In this document: positions 43,260 to 51,821 of the stretch, in pieces
Layout of the letters: the number at the start of each line of letters is the position of its first letter
Numbering within the stretch: position 1 is the stretch's first letter
Source of the DNA: Flavobacterium sp. SM15
GTDB taxonomy: Bacteria; Bacteroidota; Bacteroidia; Flavobacteriales; Flavobacteriaceae
Reading direction: 5' to 3'
DNA: 64,000 bases
Assembly (NCBI RefSeq): GCF_022012335.1
Contig: NZ_JAKLTO010000007.1
Coordinates: 1-64,000, forward strand
Made by a program: the position numbers and the translations under genes
The notes under the pieces: generated by a model
The model's database searches: none
What the model saw: the letters and a program-made list of their open reading frames with translations, nothing else
What the model was told of the DNA's origin: nothing

Positions 43260-45020
43260 TTAGTCGGGTTTTGTATAATAAATCTCTAATTTAACTCTTT
43301 TTTCCGGATAAAGCGTTTCAGTCTGCCCATATAAAATTGTCCCTAACGGACTCATTACCGAAGCCGCTGGCAAATACTTAGTGCTTGGTGTTCCGTTTGG
43401 AGTTTTATAGTATACATTATTAGTATTTGCAATACTTTCCGTAGCAGAAAGGCGAAGTCTGTAATTGGTACTATCTTTATTAATACACCTCTTAACATAT
43501 TCCGTAATTCGGAATTGGTATTTCAATCCTTTAGGCTCTTCAGTACTCGATTGTCTCGGTTGTGACTGTAAAACCCCATTATAAATCGCTTTTTGGAATT
43601 TTGGCCCTAACATACTGGTAGTTCCATCACTCAGGTAATCATAAATTGGGCTGTTATTTTTAGAATCATAAAGATACAGTCGCAGTGGCTCTGATTGCCC
43701 GGGTTTATGCATTTGTTGTTCATCCACATAAAAGGTAAGGTGCGCTTCGTTAATTAACCAGCCTTTGGTTCTCAATTGCTGCAAATAATCCGGCACGTCT
43801 CCGTCATCTGGCCCATCAGGTCCAAAAACATCGATGTAAGAAACCGCTCCATCTCCGTTTCCGTTTGACCCTTTACCGCCACCAGAAACGAAAAGTCTAT
43901 CCGTTAAATTCAGAGACGGGCTTGCATAATTATCGTAAAAATTTGCAGTCTCTCCACTTAAACTAAGTCTGGTAGAAGTTCTTTTATTTTCAATAGTATC
44001 CGGGGTACTTGGGTTATTGTCGTGATCCCCCAATTCACCATAAGAGTATTCGATCTTAATATACCCTTTTGCAAAATCAAGCATTGCCATGGCTCCATAT
44101 CCATCCGAATTGGCTTCAGCCTCAAAGTAAAGCCCTCTGAAATATTCGGTAAACACATTATTGTTTACAAGACTTGAAGCAGGTGCATTTAAAATCTTTT
44201 TGCGGAAGTATTCCTTATTAAGGTTAATCCAAATCCCTGGTGTAAAACGCTCTACAACAGTACGTTTTGTAATATCATTTTGATCTGCCAAAGCAGTATT
44301 ACCTGAAGCCTCAAGATATTCCCCATTCTGATTTCTTCTGAAAAGAATTCTCTCGGAAGCATCAAAAAAGAACTGGTCGTATTCTGAAGCGGAAGCATTT
44401 TTATTAAGCGGATCACCATTCACTACAACATTTCCGGCAGCATCGGTTCCTCTTTTATAAGGATCCATTTTTGTTGTTTTTTCGTTGGAATAGTGCCTTA
44501 ACACTCCATCGGAAGCTCCCGGGTCAAAAGTCTGTAAATTATACCCGTTTTCGTAAACGCGCAACTTGAATTTTGTCGGATTATAAGCATCTGGCTGTGT
44601 AGTACGGTCTAAAAAATCATCAATAGAATCCAAAACGAACTTACGTCGAACCCCATCCGACTCCATACCGTCCTGATGACTAAAATAAGGAATGTACACC
44701 CAAACCGAATCGACCTGAGGGTTCAATCCAAAATCAGGTGCATCAACAGGAAGTTTAGCCTGAGTCACAAAATGAGAAACTCTTGTTCCCAAAGCCGGGT
44801 TATAACTTACCCCTAATGAATTTACGGGTAAATTACTGGTTTGAACAGCGCCAGTTAATTCGTAACCGGCTGTAGGCTCAAACGTTTCTCTATCCATAGT
44901 AAGGTAATCTTCCCCAACTATATCTGAACCTATGGTATTAAAGTCTTTATCACAAGAAATTAAAGAAAAAGCCGCTGCAAAAAACAGAATGCTTTTCTTT
45001 ATCAATGAGTGTTTATTCAT
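43260..45020 (-). CDS. DUF4270 lipoprotein
   Basis: A 586-residue lipoprotein with lipobox FSLISC (Cys23). The following DKDFNTIGSDIVGEDY, the FVTQAKLPVDAPDFGLNPQVDSV region and the strand-rich remainder are typical of the Bacteroidetes DUF4270 family. Family function is unknown; its members are outer-membrane lipoproteins, often next to glycosyltransferase genes. It lies 12 bp after the GT5-domain gene and 2 bp before glmS, suggesting a link to amino-sugar or envelope synthesis. The protein has many Asp/Gly-rich loops (GGGKGSNGNGDGAV) that could bind calcium. Confidence 0.85.
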   Translation of the reverse strand: MNKHSLIKKSILFFAAAFSLISCDKDFNTIGSDIVGEDYLTMDRETFEPTAGYELTGAVQTSNLPVNSLGVSYNPALGTRVSHFVTQAKLPVDAPDFGLNPQVDSVWVYIPYFSHQDGMESDGVRRKFVLDSIDDFLDRTTQPDAYNPTKFKLRVYENGYNLQTFDPGASDGVLRHYSNEKTTKMDPYKRGTDAAGNVVVNGDPLNKNASASEYDQFFFDASERILFRRNQNGEYLEASGNTALADQNDITKRTVVERFTPGIWINLNKEYFRKKILNAPASSLVNNNVFTEYFRGLYFEAEANSDGYGAMAMLDFAKGYIKIEYSYGELGDHDNNPSTPDTIENKRTSTRLSLSGETANFYDNYASPSLNLTDRLFVSGGGKGSNGNGDGAVSYIDVFGPDGPDDGDVPDYLQQLRTKGWLINEAHLTFYVDEQQMHKPGQSEPLRLYLYDSKNNSPIYDYLSDGTTSMLGPKFQKAIYNGVLQSQPRQSSTEEPKGLKYQFRITEYVKRCINKDSTNYRLRLSATESIANTNNVYYKTPNGTPSTKYLPAASVMSPLGTILYGQTETLYPEKRVKLEIYYTKPD

Positions 45021-45032
45021 CTTAAAATTTAA

Positions 45033-45839
45033 TTATAAAACGTAGTTTTTATAGAAATCGGTATACGCCTGAGCGAACTTCTCCTTAGGCACGAAAGGTA
45101 AAAAAGGTTTGCCTGAAGTTTCTATAAATTTTGTTAAACTTGACGACACCTCATTTGAAGCCACAATTACAGCATCCGAATGCAATATGGAAGCCTTCAT
45201 GATGTTTTCAAAATTAGGCTCAGCCAAATCTTTTACCGCTTCTTGCGGCACGTTATCAAAAACAACTTTATTAATCATTGCTGTATCCAGATTCTCATCA
45301 AAAGACTGACTGTAAACCGAAGTTACGATTTTTGTGTCCGCAAAAAGCGCTTCGTTTTTATAAAAATGCTTCATATAGATCGGAAGCATCGCTGCCATCC
45401 AGCCGTGAACATGAATAATGTCGGGAACCCAGTTCAGCTTCTTAACGGTCTCCACCACCCCTTTTGCAAAGAATATGGCGCGCTCGTCGTTGTCCGGATA
45501 CAAAACCCCTTCCTCATCGGTAAAAGTAGCTTTGCGTTTGAAATATTCGTCGTTATCGATAAAATAAACCTGAATACGCTCCTTCGGAATGGAAGCAACC
45601 TTAATAATCAGAGGCATGTCCATATCATTCACCACCAAATTCATCCCTGATAAACGGATCACCTCATGTAACTGATGTCTTCGCTCGTTGATATTTCCAT
45701 ATCGCGGCATAAAAATTCGTATTTGCCCGCCCTGATCGTTGATCATTTTTGGAACGTCATACGACATTAAAGAAACTTCATTTTCAGCCAAATAAGGCAC
45801 TACTTCAGATGATACGTACAATATCCTCTTATCTTCCAT
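45033..45839 (-). CDS. Stand-alone GT5 (starch/glycogen synthase) N-terminal domain protein
   Basis: A 268-residue protein matching only the N-terminal Rossmann domain of GT5 glycogen synthases: ILYVSSEVVPYLAENE, IRIFMPRYGNINERRHQLH, VYFIDNDEYFKRK, the PDIIHVHGWMAAMLPIYMK helix and the DAVIVASNEVSSS strand. GT5 enzymes need a second domain to bind ADP-glucose, and this is absent, as is the KTGGL motif at the start (here YLAENEV). It is therefore unlikely to be a glycogen synthase on its own. It is the first gene of an operon with a DUF4270 lipoprotein and glmS. The role may be regulatory or require a partner. Confidence 0.8.
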   Translation of the reverse strand: MEDKRILYVSSEVVPYLAENEVSLMSYDVPKMINDQGGQIRIFMPRYGNINERRHQLHEVIRLSGMNLVVNDMDMPLIIKVASIPKERIQVYFIDNDEYFKRKATFTDEEGVLYPDNDERAIFFAKGVVETVKKLNWVPDIIHVHGWMAAMLPIYMKHFYKNEALFADTKIVTSVYSQSFDENLDTAMINKVVFDNVPQEAVKDLAEPNFENIMKASILHSDAVIVASNEVSSSLTKFIETSGKPFLPFVPKEKFAQAYTDFYKNYVL

Positions 45840-45877
45840 TTGTAATATTTATTTTAGTAATAGGTACAAAAAACATG

Positions 45878-45885
45878 CAAAATTA
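45878..45885 (-). promoter_or_regulatory. -7 box for the GT5-DUF4270-glmS operon
   Basis: TAATTTTG reading leftward, 38 bp before the ATG at 45839. No TTG at the -33 position is evident. Confidence 0.5.
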
Positions 45886-45916
45886 CAAAAATTTATGCAG
45901 TTGTTTAACAAAATAG

Positions 45917-45924
45917 TAAGTTTG
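45917..45924 (+). promoter_or_regulatory. -7 box for panC
   Basis: TAAGTTTG, 24 bp before the ATG at 45949. The nearest TTG is 13 bp upstream, shorter than normal. Confidence 0.5.
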
Positions 45925-45948
45925 CATACAATTTAAATTCAGAAGAAA

Positions 45949-46797
45949 ATGTTCATCTTCACTAAAAAGTCTGATTTAACGGCGCATTTAAAGCAAATTT
46001 GCACCCCAAAAACCAAAATCGGATTTGTCCCAACCATGGGCGCTTTGCATCAGGGACACCTTTCACTTATGAAAGAATCCCTTAAAAACAACAGCTATAC
46101 CGTAGTGAGTATTTTTGTAAACCCAACGCAGTTCAATAATGCGGAAGATTTGGAAAAATACCCAAGAACTTTAGAGCGCGATGTTGAAAAAATAACTGAA
46201 CTTTCCAAAGACATTCTGGTTTTTGCCCCATCGGTAGAAGATATGTATGAAGGAAACACCAAATCGATACCGTTCAATTACGACGGATTGGAATTTCAAA
46301 TGGAAGGCGCCCACCGTCCCGGCCACTTTGACGGGGTAGGCACTATTGTAAAAAAACTTTTTGAAATTGTACAGCCAACCAATGCCTATTTTGGTGAAAA
46401 AGATTTCCAACAGCTTCAAATTGTAAAAAAGATGGTGGAAAAACACAAGCTTCCTGTCTCAGTTCATGGTTGCCCAATTCATCGGGAAACCAACGGGCTG
46501 GCAATGAGCTCCAGAAACGAACGCCTTTCTGAAGAAGCCCGAAACGAAGCGGCTCTCATTTATAAAACCTTAAAAGCCGCGAAATCAAAATTTACCAAAC
46601 ACAGCGCCAAAGAAGTCATTGCTTTTGTAGAAGACACTTTTAAAAAACGCCCAAATTTTCAGTTGGAGTATTTTGAAATTGCCGATGAAGCCACTTTGCT
46701 GCCGTGTAAACGAAAAAGTAAAACCAAGAAATACCGCGGTTTTATTGCAGTTTTCATAAACAACGTGCGATTAATTGACAATATTTCATTAAATTGA
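45949..46797 (+). CDS. panC: Pantoate-beta-alanine ligase
   Basis: PanC joins pantoate and beta-alanine with ATP to make pantothenate. The 282-residue protein has the HIGH-like GFVPTMGALHQGHLSLM, VSIFVNPTQFNN, EGAHRPGHFDGVGTIVKKLF, FGEKDFQQLQ and the KMSKS-like GLAMSSRNERLS. The set is complete for the family. It is divergent from the GT5-domain gene and followed 14 bp later by panD, which supplies beta-alanine, so the two steps of pantothenate assembly sit together. Confidence 0.96.
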   Translation: MFIFTKKSDLTAHLKQICTPKTKIGFVPTMGALHQGHLSLMKESLKNNSYTVVSIFVNPTQFNNAEDLEKYPRTLERDVEKITELSKDILVFAPSVEDMYEGNTKSIPFNYDGLEFQMEGAHRPGHFDGVGTIVKKLFEIVQPTNAYFGEKDFQQLQIVKKMVEKHKLPVSVHGCPIHRETNGLAMSSRNERLSEEARNEAALIYKTLKAAKSKFTKHSAKEVIAFVEDTFKKRPNFQLEYFEIADEATLLPCKRKSKTKKYRGFIAVFINNVRLIDNISLN

Positions 46798-46799
46798 TA

Positions 46800-46807
46800 T
46801 AACTTTG
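46800..46807 (+). promoter_or_regulatory. -7 box for panD, 4 nt from ATG
   Basis: TAACTTTG, then CATC, then ATG at 46812. A TTG at 46775-46777 lies 22 bp upstream, inside the end of panC. Confidence 0.55.
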
Positions 46808-46811
46808 CATC

Positions 46812-47162
46812 ATGCAGATTCAAGTTGTTAAATCCAAGATTCACCGCGTTAAGGTGACTGGAGCTGATTTAAACTACATCGGTAGTATTACCATTGACGA
46901 GGCTTTAATGGAAGCTTCCAACATTTATGAAGGCGAAAAAGTATCCATCGTAAACTTAAATAACGGGGAACGTTTGGAAACTTACGCAATTACCGGACCC
47001 AGAAACAGCGGTGAGATCACCCTAAACGGACCCGCAGCGCGAAAAGTCCATAAAGGCGACATCATCATCATCATTGCTTACGGAATCCTTACTTGTGAAG
47101 AAGCAAAAACCTTCAAACCATCATTAGTGTTCCCTAATGAAGAAGACAACTCCTTAAAATAA
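46812..47162 (+). CDS. panD: Aspartate 1-decarboxylase
   Basis: PanD decarboxylates aspartate to beta-alanine for pantothenate. The 116-residue proenzyme self-cleaves at Gly24-Ser25 ([13 protein letters not shown]) to form the pyruvoyl cofactor. [14 protein letters not shown] with catalytic Lys/Arg/His at the start, and [41 protein letters not shown] in the middle, are typical. It follows panC and has its own promoter box starting 3 bp after the panC stop, with only 4 nt between box and ATG. The next gene begins 2 bp after its stop, so three genes run on. Confidence 0.96.
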   Translation: MQIQVVKSKIHRVKVTGADLNYIGSITIDEALMEASNIYEGEKVSIVNLNNGERLETYAITGPRNSGEITLNGPAARKVHKGDIIIIIAYGILTCEEAKTFKPSLVFPNEEDNSLK

Positions 47163-47164
47163 TT

Positions 47165-48127
47165 TTGAAAGAAAAAATAAAGAAAATATTAGGCATTGTA
47201 CTCCCGCTTTTGTTGGGAGTTTTTTTAGTTTTTTACACCTATAACAAGTTCACACCCGAGCAGATCGAAGAAATGAAAGGGTATTTCAAAAATGCCGACT
47301 ACAGCTATATTGTAATATCTTCTGTTTTCTCGATTGTAAGTTTGGCTGCTCGCGGTTACCGTTGGCGCTTCAGCCTGGAACACATGGGCTATTTTTCCGA
47401 TTTCAAAACCAATTTTGCAGCGGTAAACATTGGTTATATGATGAACTACACGGTTCCGCGCTCAGGAGAAGTTTCCAGAGCTTTAGTTCTGAACAAATAC
47501 AACAACACACCGTTTGACAAAGCTTTCGGAACCATCATCGCAGAAAGGGTTATTGATTTGTTCATCTTAATCGGATTTATTTTAACCGCTTTGGTTTTAC
47601 AGTTTGACCAACTGAAATCCTTTCTGATTAAAACCATCCCTTTTGAAAAGTTAATACAACTTGCAATTGTTGGAGGAATTGGATTTATTACCGTTTTGCT
47701 GCTTTTTATCTATTCAAAATGGAAACCTATACTGCTTATTAAAGAAAAAGTTGCCGGATTAATCGAAGGGCTTTTAAGTACTTTTAAAATGCCTAAACGC
47801 ATCCCGTTTCTTAGTTATACAGCTGTAATCTGGATTTCCTATGTACTTACTTTTTATTCTGCAATTTATGCTTTACCGGAAACCAGCAGCATAAGTTTCG
47901 GAACAATAGTAACGGCATTTGTAGTAGGAAGTTTGGCGGTAACTTTTACCAATGGAGGTTTTGGTGCTTTTCCACTGATGATTTCCCAAATCCTACTCCT
48001 TTATAACATTCCTGAAACCGCCGGAACTGCTTTTGGATGGATTTTATGGAGCTCGCAAACAGCATTGGTTGTACTATTAGGTGGACTTTCGTTTTTACTT
48101 TTACCGATTCTTCACCGCAAAAAATAA
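47165..48127 (+). CDS. UPF0104 / lysylphosphatidylglycerol synthase-like flippase domain protein
   Basis: A 320-residue membrane protein of the UPF0104/LPG_synthase_TM type. It has about eight hydrophobic segments, beginning IKKILGIVLPLLLGVFLVFY. The family signatures SLAARGYRWRFSLEHMGY, NIGYMMNYTVPRSGEVSRALVL, FGTIIAERVIDLFILIGF and FTNGGFGAFPLMISQILLLY are present. The catalytic MprF synthase domain is absent, so it may flip or transport a lipid across the inner membrane. The start is a TTG 2 bp after the panD stop; no ATG is near. Its placement behind panD is frequent in flavobacteria but does not prove a pantothenate link. Confidence 0.85.
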   Translation: MKEKIKKILGIVLPLLLGVFLVFYTYNKFTPEQIEEMKGYFKNADYSYIVISSVFSIVSLAARGYRWRFSLEHMGYFSDFKTNFAAVNIGYMMNYTVPRSGEVSRALVLNKYNNTPFDKAFGTIIAERVIDLFILIGFILTALVLQFDQLKSFLIKTIPFEKLIQLAIVGGIGFITVLLLFIYSKWKPILLIKEKVAGLIEGLLSTFKMPKRIPFLSYTAVIWISYVLTFYSAIYALPETSSISFGTIVTAFVVGSLAVTFTNGGFGAFPLMISQILLLYNIPETAGTAFGWILWSSQTALVVLLGGLSFLLLPILHRKK

Positions 48128-48174
48128 TTTACTATATTGCTGTTTCAATTTCAACAGCTTAATTCGTAAATTAT

Positions 48175-49434
48175 ATGAAGACCAAATTACTGTTACTGTT
48201 CACCTTTGTAACGAGTTCCCTTTTTGCACAACGCTACGACGAACCTTTTGAATCTCAAAAATTAGGAGGACCGCGCGACATTACCATTGTCCTTCCAGCT
48301 TCCTACGAAAACAATAAAGACAAAAAATATCCTGTTTTTGTAGTGTTGGACAGCGAATATTTACTGGATCCTATTATGGGAACCGTGAAATACGGAGCGT
48401 ATTGGGATGATCTTCCGGAAATGATTCTTGTAGGCATCAACCAAAACAAAAACAGTGAACGCGACAACGACAGTCAATTTGACGAAAACGGCCTTCCGAC
48501 AGAACAAGGCGCTAAGTTTTTCGAATTCATTGGAATAGAACTGTTGCCTTACATTGAGAAAAAATTCCGTGCGGCACCTTATCGTTTAATTGCCGGTCAT
48601 GACGCAACAGCAGGTTTTTTGAACGCTTACTTGTATAAAGACAATCCGGTTTTTAATGCATATTTATGTTTAAGCCCGGATCTACCTGCAGAGATGGAAA
48701 CCCGCATTCCAGACCGTTTAAAAATTACTCAAAAACCGATTTTCTTCTATTTGGCCACCGCGGATGGTGATTTGAAAAAAGACCGCGAACACATCTTAGC
48801 GCTTAATGAAAACGCCAAAAACATTAAATCGGATTTTGTAAAATACAGTTTTGATGATTTCAAAAATTCTTCCCATTATTCATTGGTTCCTTTTGCCATT
48901 AACAATGCTATTTACGCCATTTTTGACGGGTACCAACCAATTTCAATGAACGAATTTCATGAAAAAATCGGTTCCTTGGAAAAAGGCCACACGCAGTATT
49001 TAGTAGACAAATACAACGGAATCCAGAAAAAATTAGGTTTCACTCCAAAAATCAGGCTGAGCGATTTCAAAGCTATTGAGGCAGCCATCATGAAAAACAA
49101 AAACTTTGAAGATTTCATGACCCTTTCCGACTTGGCTAAGAAAAATTATCCGAAATCGATGTTAAGTGAATACCACAAAGCCATGTATTATGACAACATG
49201 GGGGAACCGGCTAAAGCTCAAAAAGCGTTCATGTCTGCTTTTAACATGGAGCCAATCCGTGATTTAACCAAAGACATGATGCTGGAACGTGCCGACGCTA
49301 TTAAAGGACAGTTGAAAAAAGGAAAAGACAACCGTAAAAAAGCGCAGGAAGAAATCCAACAAACCACTGACACTCCTGCAGAAACCCCAACAGAAACACC
49401 AGCCGAAACGCCAAAAGAAGAACCAAAACAATAA
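48175..49434 (+). CDS. Secreted esterase-D-like alpha/beta hydrolase with altered nucleophile
   Basis: A 419-residue protein with a signal peptide (1-19, ends SSLFAQ). It has an esterase D/putative-esterase fold (YPVFVVLDSEYLLDP, GINQNKNSERDNDS, FFEFIGIELLPYIEKKF). At the nucleophile elbow the sequence is AGHDATAG, so Asp143 stands where the usual GxSxG serine is. A His candidate remains in SSHYSLVP (near residue 240). The C-terminal part (about 255-385) has a TPR-like helix pair and a Thr/Pro/Glu repeat tail (PAETPTETPAETP). It may be a pseudoenzyme or use another mechanism. It is 1 bp upstream of radA, probably co-transcribed. Confidence 0.85.
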   Translation: MKTKLLLLFTFVTSSLFAQRYDEPFESQKLGGPRDITIVLPASYENNKDKKYPVFVVLDSEYLLDPIMGTVKYGAYWDDLPEMILVGINQNKNSERDNDSQFDENGLPTEQGAKFFEFIGIELLPYIEKKFRAAPYRLIAGHDATAGFLNAYLYKDNPVFNAYLCLSPDLPAEMETRIPDRLKITQKPIFFYLATADGDLKKDREHILALNENAKNIKSDFVKYSFDDFKNSSHYSLVPFAINNAIYAIFDGYQPISMNEFHEKIGSLEKGHTQYLVDKYNGIQKKLGFTPKIRLSDFKAIEAAIMKNKNFEDFMTLSDLAKKNYPKSMLSEYHKAMYYDNMGEPAKAQKAFMSAFNMEPIRDLTKDMMLERADAIKGQLKKGKDNRKKAQEEIQQTTDTPAETPTETPAETPKEEPKQ

Positions 49435-49435
49435 A

Positions 49436-50797
49436 ATGGCCAAAATAAAAACTTCCTTTTTTTGCCAGAGCTGCGGCACCCAGTTTGCCAAATGGCAAGG
49501 GCAATGCACGGCCTGCAAAGAATGGAATACCATAGTTGAAGAAATTATCCAAAAAGAGGAGAAAGTCGCTTGGAAAACCGAAACTTCCGCGGTAAAAAAA
49601 GCATCCAAACCTCTTAGAATAAAAGAAATTGATTCTGCCGAAGAAATCCGGATGGACACCACCGATGGGGAGCTCAACCGGGTTTTAGGCGGTGGATTGG
49701 TACCGGGTTCCTTAACCCTTTTAGGCGGCGAACCGGGTATCGGAAAAAGTACGTTGCTACTTCAGATTTCACTAAAACTTCCTTACAAAACCCTTTATGT
49801 TTCCGGGGAAGAAAGTCAGAAGCAGATCAAAATGCGTGCAGAACGCATCACGGCCGATACCGATAATTGCTACATTTTAACCGAAACCAAAACCCAGAAC
49901 ATCTTCCGACAGATTGAAGAAATTGAACCGGAAATCGTGATTATCGATTCAATTCAAACCTTACATACGGATTACATCGAGTCTTCGGCCGGAAGCATCT
50001 CTCAAATTCGTGAATGTACCGCGGAGCTTATCAAATTTGCCAAAGAAACCAATGTTCCGGTTATCTTAATCGGGCACATCACTAAAGACGGTAACATTGC
50101 GGGTCCAAAAATTCTGGAACATATGGTGGATACTGTTTTGCAGTTTGAAGGCGACCGCAACCACATTTACCGCATTTTGCGCTCGCTGAAAAATCGTTTT
50201 GGCTCCACAGCCGAATTGGGTATTTACGAAATGCAAGGTTCGGGTTTAAGAGAAGTGGCCAATCCATCAGAAATTCTGATTTCTCATAAAGACGAAGAAC
50301 TTTCAGGAACCGCTATCGCTACAACTTTGGAAGGCATGCGCCCCTTGATGATTGAAATTCAGGCTCTAGTTTCTACAGCTGTTTACGGAACGCCACAACG
50401 AAGCACCACAGGCTACAACGCCAAACGTCTGAACATGATTTTAGCCGTCTTGGAAAAACGTGCCGGTTTCAGATTAGGCGCCAAAGATGTATTTCTAAAT
50501 GTAACCGGAGGAATTTCCGTAGACGATCCTGCGATTGATTTAGCGGTAGTCGCTGCAATTTTGTCCTCGAATGAAGATATTCCGGTGGGCAAAAATTTTT
50601 GTTTTGCAGGGGAAGTCGGCCTATCGGGAGAAATCCGTCCGGTAAACCGTGTGGAACAGCGCATACAGGAAGCGGAAAAGCTTGGTTTTTCAACCATTTT
50701 CGTTTCCAAATACAATAAAATTTCATTGAAAGACACTTTGATTGACGTTAAAATGGTCGCAAAGATTGAAGATGTGGTGGAACAGCTTTTTGGATAA
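49436..50797 (+). CDS. radA: DNA repair protein RadA/Sms
   Basis: RadA is a RecA-like branch-migration helicase in recombination repair. The 453-residue protein begins with a zinc finger (FFCQSCGTQFAKWQGQCTACKEW, two CxxC pairs). It continues with the ATPase: Walker A GEPGIGKST, TLYVSGEESQKQIKMR, IIDSIQTL, and the RadA-specific KNRFG motif (LKNRFGSTAELGIYEM). The C-terminal Lon-protease-like domain (about 275-450) has KDVFLNVTGGISVDDPAIDL. All are full-length and intact. It starts 1 bp after the pseudo-esterase stop and is followed 20 bp later by a GldH-like lipoprotein gene. Confidence 0.96.
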   Translation: MAKIKTSFFCQSCGTQFAKWQGQCTACKEWNTIVEEIIQKEEKVAWKTETSAVKKASKPLRIKEIDSAEEIRMDTTDGELNRVLGGGLVPGSLTLLGGEPGIGKSTLLLQISLKLPYKTLYVSGEESQKQIKMRAERITADTDNCYILTETKTQNIFRQIEEIEPEIVIIDSIQTLHTDYIESSAGSISQIRECTAELIKFAKETNVPVILIGHITKDGNIAGPKILEHMVDTVLQFEGDRNHIYRILRSLKNRFGSTAELGIYEMQGSGLREVANPSEILISHKDEELSGTAIATTLEGMRPLMIEIQALVSTAVYGTPQRSTTGYNAKRLNMILAVLEKRAGFRLGAKDVFLNVTGGISVDDPAIDLAVVAAILSSNEDIPVGKNFCFAGEVGLSGEIRPVNRVEQRIQEAEKLGFSTIFVSKYNKISLKDTLIDVKMVAKIEDVVEQLFG

Positions 50798-50817
50798 AAT
50801 CTCTAAAAAAACACAAT

Positions 50818-51282
50818 ATGAAAACTAGATTATTTTTGCTTTTGGGAATCTTTACCATGTTTATTTCCTGTGATAAAAATAAAGTGTACAGCAAACTAGA
50901 TACTGATTTCGAAAACAATCGTTGGAGCTCCGATCAGGAAAAGATTTTTGACTTCAGCATTGAAGACGATTCCAAAACCTACACCCTTAATCTGAAATTC
51001 AGTCATATATACGATTATCAGTATGAAAGCATACCATTGCTTATAAAAATAACCAGCCCCGACGAAAAAGAAGAACAAATTCCTTTCGATTTAAAAATAA
51101 AAGATGCTACCGGTAAACAATTAGCTGAATGCAGTGGCGATGTTTGCGATTTACTTGTTCCTCTTAAAGAAAACGCTAAATTTTTAAAAGGCGCTTACAA
51201 GATCAGTATCACAAACCAGCATAAAGGCCCATATCTTCCTAATGTTCTTGGAATAGGACTGGAAGTAATAACGGTAAAATAA
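50818..51282 (+). CDS. GldH-like gliding motility lipoprotein
   Basis: A 154-residue lipoprotein with lipobox FTMFISC (Cys18). The sequence after it (DKNKVYSKLDTDFENNRW, then KTYTLNLKFSHIYDYQYE, and the CSGDVCDLLVPLKENAKFLKGAYKISI end region) is GldH-like in layout: N-terminal DxNxV..., a central beta sandwich with an 'aexC[sT]GDxYDL' turn, and a final strand pair. GldH is one of the Gld lipoproteins needed for Flavobacterium gliding. I assign family membership with moderate confidence; a real gldH could also be elsewhere. The next genes in the same direction are an HExxH protein and a GT51 fusion. Confidence 0.6.
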   Translation: MKTRLFLLLGIFTMFISCDKNKVYSKLDTDFENNRWSSDQEKIFDFSIEDDSKTYTLNLKFSHIYDYQYESIPLLIKITSPDEKEEQIPFDLKIKDATGKQLAECSGDVCDLLVPLKENAKFLKGAYKISITNQHKGPYLPNVLGIGLEVITVK

Positions 51283-51289
51283 AACCTAA

Positions 51290-51802
51290 ATGAAATCTCA
51301 AGCCGAAATCCTGCAAATCATCAACAGTTTTCATGAACTGGGCGAAACTGCGCAGGCCGGCGAGTTTTTGATTCGGGAATTTGGCTTAGAGCAGCCCAAC
51401 TTCAAAGGTTTTGAATACCGAGAAGCAGCCAAACCCGATTTCATTTTAATGACTACCGAAGGCACTTTTGGCGAACCTCAAATCATTCGACTACCCGAAA
51501 ACGCTTTCGAATTTCCTTTCGAGATGATCATGAACCTGATTGCCCACGAAATGGTACACGTGATTCAGAAATCAAAGGAGCATATGGTCATGGACAAAAA
51601 CGAGCGCGAATGGCAGGCCTATTACGAAATGCTGTTCCATAAAATCTTCCCAAAGATTCCAGAATGCTCTAATTTCCATAAAAAATTCTTTGGTGAAAAA
51701 GCACTGGACTACTACAAACGGATGGGAGAAGGTTCGGAATTGCAACAAAAATACGCCTCACAGAAATTAGAAGTAGAAAATTTAGTAGCTTCGCTCTTGT
51801 AA
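51290..51802 (+). CDS. Putative zinc metalloprotease-like protein (HEMVH)
   Basis: A 170-residue protein of unknown family. The only signature is MNLIAHEMVHVIQKSKEH, with H86, E87 and H90 forming an HExxH zinc motif, and a possible third ligand in KNEREWQAYYEML (Glu about 20 residues on), as in gluzincins. There is no signal peptide, so it should be cytosolic. It starts 8 bp after the GldH-like gene and is followed 20 bp later by the GT51 fusion, all rightward. The context suggests a role linked to envelope assembly, but this is inference. Confidence 0.65.
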   Translation: MKSQAEILQIINSFHELGETAQAGEFLIREFGLEQPNFKGFEYREAAKPDFILMTTEGTFGEPQIIRLPENAFEFPFEMIMNLIAHEMVHVIQKSKEHMVMDKNEREWQAYYEMLFHKIFPKIPECSNFHKKFFGEKALDYYKRMGEGSELQQKYASQKLEVENLVASLL

Positions 51803-51821
51803 ACACAACATTTCCATTGGG

